A stretch of DNA of 64,000 nt from assembly GCA_029706075.1 (NCBI GenBank), contig JAINUG010000004.1:1280547-1344546 (forward strand), written 5' to 3'. The notes below the pieces were generated by a model. That model had not been told where the DNA came from, searched no databases, and was given only the letters and a program-made list of their open reading frames with translations. The stretch comes from Aldrovandia affinis (taxonomy: Eukaryota > Chordata > Actinopteri > Notacanthiformes > Halosauridae). The position numbers and the translations under genes were made by a program. Shown one piece after another: positions 58,046 through 64,000 of the stretch; position 1 is the first letter of the stretch; every line of letters begins with the position of its first letter.

Positions 58046-58645
58046 TGAGCTTCTGGAGGAAGTCTGACACACTTTTTTTTATAAACACCACAGAGGCCTA
58101 GATTCAATCTAACCTCAATGCACTTTGTCCTGGATTGTATGTTCCGAACTTAAAGGGCTATTTTTCTTGTTACCTACATGATGTTTAATTAATTTTTGGT
58201 GACAACCAGACTGTAGTACTTTAAACAGATTGAAGTTTGAGTACTGCATTATACTAACGTTTGTTAGCTTTCCGACACACACCAGTCTACCAGTCTACAT
58301 GTGACTGGTGTGTGTAGTAGCCAAGAGTCCTCTTTATTACAATAGATTAAATGCTATGTGCAACATTGGCCAGCTTACCATTACTTGCTACCTAAATTGT
58401 CTCAGTCTTGGGCTCTTTGTTTCCAGGGTTTTGTTCCAACAGCAGATGCAATTCCCCAGGTGTCATGAGCTTGCTAACTAGCTTGATCACTGGTCTCTGA
58501 GATCACAGAACCTAACAATCATTTGAGTGAGAATTGAAAAATGAAAATCTGACATAGCCATTCTTGCCTGTTAGTCACATTCAGCTATTCAGTGGATACT
58601 GACCCTAAGCACCTGCATGCACAAAAGTGTTTAGAGTAAAAGAAC
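58046..58645. other. unique sequence with a 13-bp inverted repeat
   Basis: ACACACACCAGTC at 58275-58287 and its perfect complement at 58303-58315 form a hairpin with a 15-nt loop. Nothing else was recognised. Confidence 0.5.
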
Positions 58646-59653
58646 AGAGGTGTCACACGCCACGTGACAATCCCTGGATGGGAACAGAGCAGTCTGGAGA
58701 TGGAGTGGAGTATGCCGGTCTACGGACCGGATTTTTATTTTTTTCTGTCTCTCCCCCAGACATGGGAGAGAGACAGTGGGAGAGCAGGTTAACATAAAAC
58801 AAATACAAACACAACCACAAACACAAAATCTTCACCCTACTCGCCGCGAAGCTTTCGGGTAAAAACAGCAAACTAAAATAACAAGCTAAAATAATCAAAA
58901 CTTACGGGACACCGCACCTCTTCATCCAGAGTTCCCCAGGAACCTCCCCAGGCACACACATATCCAGTGACCTTTCAAGTGCTTCCCAAACCCATGCACA
59001 CAGAGACACTCGAACTTTCCAGTCCGAGTTCTCTTTTACCCCAAACATACCGAGACCCTCGCTGGCAACCAGCCCCGAGACACTCTCCACTCTTTCAGTG
59101 AGAGTTGTTGGGCCGTTGTCCAGAGACACTCTCTTCCACTCACACCGAGGGCAAGAGACTCTCTTTCCCACTCACACAGGAAGCACTCTACTCAGTCACT
59201 TTCGACAAACGCACAGAAAACTCAACACACATCCAACATCAAACCATCAAACACTCCACAATACAACATGATACAACATGATACCATACGCGTGCACGCA
59301 CACACTCACGACACAGACAAAAGACAAAAGACAAACTCTCTTGATACATACACATGAATGACACGACAAGACTAACTGATTCCCCACTCGCCACACCTGC
59401 TCTTAAATAGGCTTATTTTCTGCCTGGCTCAGGTGGGACTTGTGACCCAATTCACATTCTCACACACAAACCCAATCAGTCAATTGACCCTTCGCTAAAC
59501 CACGCCCCGAAACGCAGACTGGCCAATCACAGTGCAGCATTTGACAGGCTCCGACAGAGGTCCGACAGTTTATGGCGGAATTCCGTTGACTTTGACGGAA
59601 AAGTTTGAGATTTTCTTCATTTTCGAGCTGGTTTTGTGGATTTTTTGCTAGTT

Positions 59654-59773
59654 ATGGTTAAACGTTGTGCCTGGGGCACTTGTAACAGTGACACTCGTTA
59701 CCCGGAGAGGTTGGAAGGAGATATACGTTTTTTTCCCTTTCCAAAACCTAAATCAAATTCTGAAAAGTGTTAG
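59654..59773 (+). pseudogene. THAP-domain first exon (39 codons to a stop)
   Basis: From ATG the residues run M-V-K-R-C, four residues, C-N-S-D-T-R-Y-P, and then R-F-F-P-F-P-K-P-K. This fits the N-terminus of a THAP (C2CH zinc-finger) DNA-binding domain: the first zinc pair is C5-x4-C10 and the conserved F-P-x-P follows. A stop comes right after S-E-K-C. Either a splice donor (GTGTTAG after S-E-K) was used, or the middle of the domain, including the invariant Trp, has been deleted. A later segment (59973-60060) follows a 'ttactatttcag' acceptor-like sequence and reads H-F-V-N-G-K-P, the usual end of a THAP zinc finger. Confidence 0.7.
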
Positions 59774-59972
59774 CCAGCTAAGCTAACGTGGCTACGGTCT
59801 GGATATACAGCTCCGGGTTGCAACGTTGGTAAAGTTAGACTACATGTTAGCTTTGTTATTCGTGATCCAGCCAGCTTGCTAACGTTAAGATGTTACAGTC
59901 AAGCTCTAGAAAACCAAGTGGGTAACGTTACCTTGATGTCAAAATGTAATACTATTTTTTCATTACTATTTC

Positions 59973-60060
59973 AGCACTTTGTCAATGGGAAGCCCAGTCC
60001 CGAGTACCCAAATCTTGTGGAGGACTGGGCTGACACACTGCTATTTTTTGCTTTACAGAG
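59973..60060 (+). pseudogene. THAP-domain C-terminal exon piece
   Basis: Immediately after 'ttactatttcag' the frame reads H-F-V-N-G-K-P-S-P-E-Y-P-N, the H-F motif that supplies the fourth zinc ligand and closes a THAP domain. The preceding Cys-x2 of the C-x2-H pair is not present, so it would have to come from a missing exon. It belongs with 59654-59773. Confidence 0.6.
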
Positions 60061-60254
60061 GTCCAGGGTATGGATAAGTCTGATGAGATGGGCGCAGAAA
60101 CCTGTGGAGATAACCAGAGTAATGTCGTTACAGCACACTATAGGCTACTAATGTTACGTTAGTTAGCTAATGCTAGCTAACTTACTACTGAATGTAACGT
60201 TATATAGGCCTACTGCTTTTGCTTTTTAATGATTGTAATAGTGAATAGAGACCT

Positions 60255-60540
60255 ACCCAGCTTTACAGGAACAGTGTTGCTCCTTAATGTCGTTGTCCTC
60301 TGTCTCAATCTCCAGGTGATGCGGTGGTTCACTTTTACTCTGTGATCTGTAGGCTTTCGCTTCTATCTTAATTTTTTTTATGTCATTTTGTTGCTGAGTC
60401 AGTATGATATCTTGAATATAACCTTCAAATGCATATTGTAAACCTTTCTGTCTGCTTCTATCTGAAATCGCTTTTTCTATTTTCAAAAAATTGGACAATA
60501 TTTCTCCAGGGAGTGCAGTTAGCGACAGTGGGAGCGCCAT
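60255..60540 (-). pseudogene. 5' exon of a SWIM-motif transposon ORF
   Basis: An open 95-codon stretch starts at an ATG 67 bp inside the right terminus and runs toward the THAP exons. Near its end are Y-R-S-Q-S-K-S-E-P-P-H-H-L and C-S-C-K-A-G, the pattern found before and at the first half of a SWIM-type zinc finger (C-x-C...C-x-H). It ends at a good splice donor, GG|GTAGGT, and the second half of the motif would lie in a missing exon. Similar openings occur in fish proteins carrying SWIM plus YqaJ-exonuclease domains, some transposon-borne; this relation is from memory and needs a search. Confidence 0.55.
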
Positions 60541-60694
60541 GCTGGCTCTGAAAGCTTGACGGACTTAGTAACAGTAACTAAGGGGGGCGTGGTTTAGCAA
60601 AGGGTCAATTGACTTCCACATCAATTGCCTGATTGACACCAATTAAATAATAATTAAATCAATTATGGCCGAGACCGACGCCTTCCACAAGAGG

Positions 60695-63464
60695 TAATGA
60701 ACGAAATCTCAATTCTGCTAAATTCAGGTTGAGTGATTTTGAGCTCAATGGCACTGATTAGGAGACTGGCCAGGATAGAGTCCACCACACAAGCCCAGCC
60801 AGCTCAACCAGCCCTACCTCCCTGAAGCACACAATATAATCCTGGAGAGGGCAGCGAGGCAAGCTCAGAAGGACGCAAGTGCAAAGATTTCCAGCTGCTG
60901 AAGAGCAAACTGGGCTTTCTATCTAACCACTGCAGCACTTCTGTACGTTAATTAGTGTAATGAATTTCAGTAAGTGTTAACACGGTCCTGCTGCAGTGGC
61001 TGATTAATGTGGCCTTGCTATAAGGCAACTGTATGTTTTATCTTTGTGGTTTGAGTGGGATTCAAACTTGCAATTCTCAACCAGCGGGCAAAGCCACGGA
61101 CAACACAATTTGCTGACTGCGTCAGACCCAGGTACTTCCTACCGGGGGGCGGTGGAGGGGGGTGGGGCGGGGCAGTGGGGGTGACTTTGCTCTATCTCTC
61201 AGGGTCCATTGGGAGGGGGGCAACACACTGAGCACTCGGACAACAATGAAGGTGGCATAAATCCGATGAGATGCTGAAAACGATCAAGGTGACGCGGGCA
61301 CCATCATTGCCGAATTGGAACGAGGGTTGCGGCGCGGGTGAGCTTTGGGGGCTTGGGCGAGCGCACGGGAAGAGGTGTGGAGGATAAGCCGCCATCAAAG
61401 CGGCTCTGGAGCTGAGGGGGAAGCGGGGAAAATTATTTAGCCACGCAGAGGCAGAGTAAAACAAAACAGACAGAGAAATCACACCTCGCCACTTTGTGTG
61501 AAACCGCGATCATCAGCAACCCTGTGCCTGTCCACCTCAAGGGGACCTTATCAGGATCATACTACTGCTTCAAAGTGGGTCATTAACAATGAACCAAACT
61601 ACACTCTGTGCTTGAAGGTGCTATACAATATGACTCATTAGGTTAATTTGAATACATCTTTTTTGTGGTATGACTGCTGTGGAAAAAGCATATTCCCCTT
61701 GCACAAATTACACGTTGAGATTAGGTATAGTATGAATAAACATATCTCACTTCCAATTTCAGCAGTGCTACAAATGATCCACGCATCAGCCAACCTCTGA
61801 TAACATACTGATTTTAGAAAAATACTAATAAAAAGAAAAAACGATCCATGTATCAGACGATGTATCACAACAACCTTGATTCGCCCATACCGTGAAAGGC
61901 ATATATAACTAAATTGTCAAGGTTTGTTATTTGTTTGTTTTCTGGCCCTCAAGGCACGCCTTGAAAAACTGAAATGACAAATGACTGAAATATAACTGAA
62001 CGGAAGAGAAAAAGGAGGAAAGCGGTACTGTGTGCAGCCAAGGCTAAATGGATTCAATTTTATAAAAATGCTATTCTTTATTTACTCATTTATTTGAGAA
62101 GTTACAATCTTTTTGTTTGTTTTCATCTACAGGCAGTGAAGTGTCCAAGATATGCCTCAACTGTCACACACTAGGAAGAGCTTGTTTATGCAGCAAACCG
62201 AAAAGGCTTTCTATTTTAATATAAAATCCTCTCATTGGAAATGATAACTTCACTATTTGATTTTTTTGTCAAAACATGGAAATAAAGTTTTCAGGCAAAG
62301 AAAATACCCTGTACATTTTCTAACTTTCACAGGTCAAATTTCAATCTGCTTTCATCACAAAATAAAATAAAAAAACATTTCTCAAAATTTCACAACAATT
62401 TCACTTGTGTCCCTTTGTGTGAGGAAGCCCTGAGGTGTCGGTTACCTGAGCGAGCATTCACCCTGTTCCTGTACATCCTGTCTGTGCGATACTCTCTCCT
62501 GTGTCACTTCACTTAGCCTACCAGAGTTGCTAAACTCCCTGCGACAATAACCTCATAATTTCTCTCATTGGCTCAGACATGGGCATCAAATATCACCTTC
62601 CCCATCTTGACTGGCTTATCAAACAAACTGATCCTGTCCACTGGATTTCTGTGCCCCTGCCCAGCTGTCATACTGGGTATGAGCGTGTTGAGGGGACGTA
62701 GGGAAAACCTGGGAGAACTGTGCCTCAAAGGGCCCATTTGGGGCACCCTGCTGCTGACACTTCAGACTGCAGAACTTGCATTAGAAGGGTGATCACGGCA
62801 GGGGAGGCTCCGGACTCTGTCCGTCCCACAGCCAACCATCACAGACCACTGCACTGTGAGACCTGCACTATTAAACCCTACAGCTGTGGTGTTCTATATA
62901 TAATTTGAACCTGCAATTTGGTCATATGGCCTCATGCTATTTACTATTTACTATTTACATTGCTAGTGTTATCACTGATACTCTGATTTGGTAAGAAATG
63001 TCCTCTTTTAGAGAACAAAAGAAATACAAAAAAACCTTAAATCACGTATGTAGTGATTACAGCTATATATCTTTTCTACATCACAGCAGATTATTATTTT
63101 ATTTTTTTATTATGGGTTGAAGACATAATCATTGTATTTATAACAATCTGCAGGTGCCACCTAATTGCATTCTGGGAAAAAGTCTATTGGGATAAGATGG
63201 TTATTGTAATTTAATATGACGGACATTCTCAGGATATTGCTATTCTTTAAAAACATATTTGATGCATAATTAGGCCTTTTAATCAGTTAAATATCAGTGA
63301 AAATGATTAGGTATTCAGAATAACTCCATAAAAGACTGATTTTAACATGGAGCATTTGGGTAATTCGCACAGCATGGCTGGGAATGGTTTCGGCAAGCTT
63401 TTTAATTCAATTATTTATTTATTTTGCATTTTTGTTTCAGATTTCTTTCCCGGTTTTTTTTCTC
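60695..63464. other. 2.8 kb of unique sequence
   Basis: A G-rich run at 61144-61181 has five G4-G6 tracts. 61250-61500 is G+C-richer with unrecognised frames on the minus strand (61192-61482). A 76-codon minus-strand frame at 61638-61868 and a 74-codon frame at 62568-62792 are also unrecognised. No element end was seen. Confidence 0.4.
61144..61181 (+). other. G-quadruplex-prone G-rich run
   Basis: Five runs of four to six G are separated by loops of one to seven bases, meeting the usual G4 pattern several times over. Confidence 0.7.
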
Positions 63465-63625
63465 CCAATTTGGTAGCCAATTATACTCTCTATTTTATTT
63501 TGATTCTCCCTCCCCAAGCTGATTCCCAGACTTGCCACCCAGAACACTACAGGGCACCCTTCGCGCTGATTCCCAGAGGCCGGCGATCTGCCTCCTCCGA
63601 GACAGAACTCATGCACCCTAAATAA
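63465..63625 (-). mobile_element. SINE family B, 3' part
   Basis: The reverse complement gives 'gttctgtctcggaggaggca' then 'gatc', a body segment, 'agagtataattggctaccaa' and 'attgggagaaaa', in the same order as 33330-33475. The tRNA-like head is absent. Confidence 0.65.
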
Positions 63626-64000
63626 TCTAAACCAAATAAGTGAATGATCTTGTGTTTTTTATATCTTCACTGGGGGAAATTGAAAGCAGACATAACAATG
63701 GTAGAGCTGCCAGCCAGGTATGCCAAGTCTGGAAAGCCTTGTTTTCTGCTAAATTTGGAAGCAACTGGCGAGCAAGCAAGCTAATGAGTCGCTCTACACG
63801 CAGCCTGGTTCTAGCCCTCACACTCTTGCGTATGAATGAATACTTAAAATGTCAGCATACATGACAGCTGATCCTGCCTGAAATTAATTAGCTCCAGGTT
63901 AGAGGAACACAGTGAAGGGGAAGAAATCCTGCCACACAAACCTCCAACCCCCCTTCGCCTTGAAGAATGAAATGCATTATTGGGAAATCTGAAATGTTCC
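63626..64000. other. unique sequence to the window end
   Basis: Opposite-strand frames at 63627-63864 are unrecognised and overlap each other. Confidence 0.4.

Larger units (their letters stand above)
59486..60606. mobile_element. 1.12-kb DNA transposon with THAP and SWIM-like exons
   Basis: Termini GACCCTTCGCTAAACCACG (left) and, in reverse, GACCCTTTGCTAAACCACG (right) are inverted repeats of about 23 bp with one difference. AATT flanks both sides (59482-59485 and 60607-60610), a possible 4-bp target duplication, although the larger palindrome TCAATTGA makes the exact edge ambiguous. It lies inside a solo LTR. The interior holds the start of a THAP-domain gene on the plus strand and of a SWIM-motif gene on the minus strand, pointing toward each other. 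THAP and YqaJ/SWIM-type partners are known to me from ISL2EU and related elements; that assignment is an inference. It is internally deleted, with no complete transposase. Confidence 0.7.
58651..60689 (-). mobile_element. solo LTR with AGAGG target duplication, split by a THAP transposon
   Basis: The plus strand runs TGTCACACGCC...GCCTTCCACA between perfect 5-bp duplications AGAGG (58646-58650 and 60690-60694). Read on the minus strand it starts TGTGGAAGGCGTCGGTCTC, has a TATA-like 'cctatttaagagcagg' at about 59398-59413 and an AATAAA signal at 58734-58739, and ends GTGTGACA. Without the 1125-bp insertion (element plus AATT) it would be about 914 bp. It shares its U3 start with 32453 and with 3864-4217, and also shares the region around the TATA box with the latter. 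No partner LTR or internal coding region is present. Frames of 81 and 89 codons at 58653-59171 are incidental. Confidence 0.85.

Overview
The window looks like teleost fish chromosomal DNA. Supporting signs are tRNA-headed SINEs with a LINE-type tail ending in TGTAA units, Tc1/mariner, PIF/Harbinger, hAT and piggyBac-like elements, L2-type LINE ends, solo LTRs, long (CA)n/(GT)n tracts, and no dense coding. There are no bacterial operons, ribosome binding sites or compact genes. No host protein-coding gene, structural RNA gene or clear host exon could be supported. The window is best read as an intergenic region or a very large intron. Species cannot be fixed from the sequence; assignment to teleosts is an inference from repeat content.

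Layout. 0-5 kb is a dense pile of elements: a tRNA-like SINE (family B, minus), a hAT end, a Harbinger copy with a broken transposase, an L2 LINE 3' end, a Tc1 fragment, an LTR fragment, a hAT-like MITE and a complete tRNA SINE (family A). 5-12.6 kb is mostly unique A+T-rich sequence with one SINE B and short tandem repeats. 12.6-20.7 kb holds a palindromic MITE, LINE 3' ends, a Tc1 derivative that splits a tandem repeat, two copies of a GTACA-rich inverted-repeat element, a SINE A and a second Harbinger copy. 20.7-32 kb is largely unique, with a (CA)n tract, minisatellites, a Tc1 derivative (25.4 kb) and a decayed Tc1 transposase gene (28 kb). 32-45 kb holds a 281-bp solo LTR, SINEs, a duplicated block of unknown nature (34.1 and 36.9 kb), conserved-looking unique DNA, several microsatellites including a long polypurine tract, and a 588-bp solo LTR. 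46-55 kb holds Tc1 MITEs, a small hAT MITE and a hAT element with a Harbinger element nested inside it. 56-61 kb holds a TTAA-flanked piggyBac-like element with internal repeats, and a solo LTR split by a THAP-domain DNA transposon. 61-64 kb is mostly unique, with a G-rich run and a SINE B end.

Relations between elements. Several insertions are bounded to the base by inverted termini and target-site duplications: AGAGG at 58.65/60.69 kb, AATAT at 32.45/32.73 kb, GTAT at 43.67/44.27 kb, GTGTAGCA/GTATAGCA at 53.46/54.95 kb, TGA at 53.60/54.82 kb, TTAA at 56.69/58.04 kb, and TA for the Tc1 MITEs. Nesting gives relative ages: the THAP element is younger than the LTR it sits in, and the 53-kb Harbinger is younger than its hAT host. 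The most unusual object is the 1.12-kb THAP element at 59.5-60.6 kb. It keeps the 5' coding exons of two convergent genes, one with a THAP zinc-finger start and one with a SWIM-like CxC motif, inside matching terminal inverted repeats.
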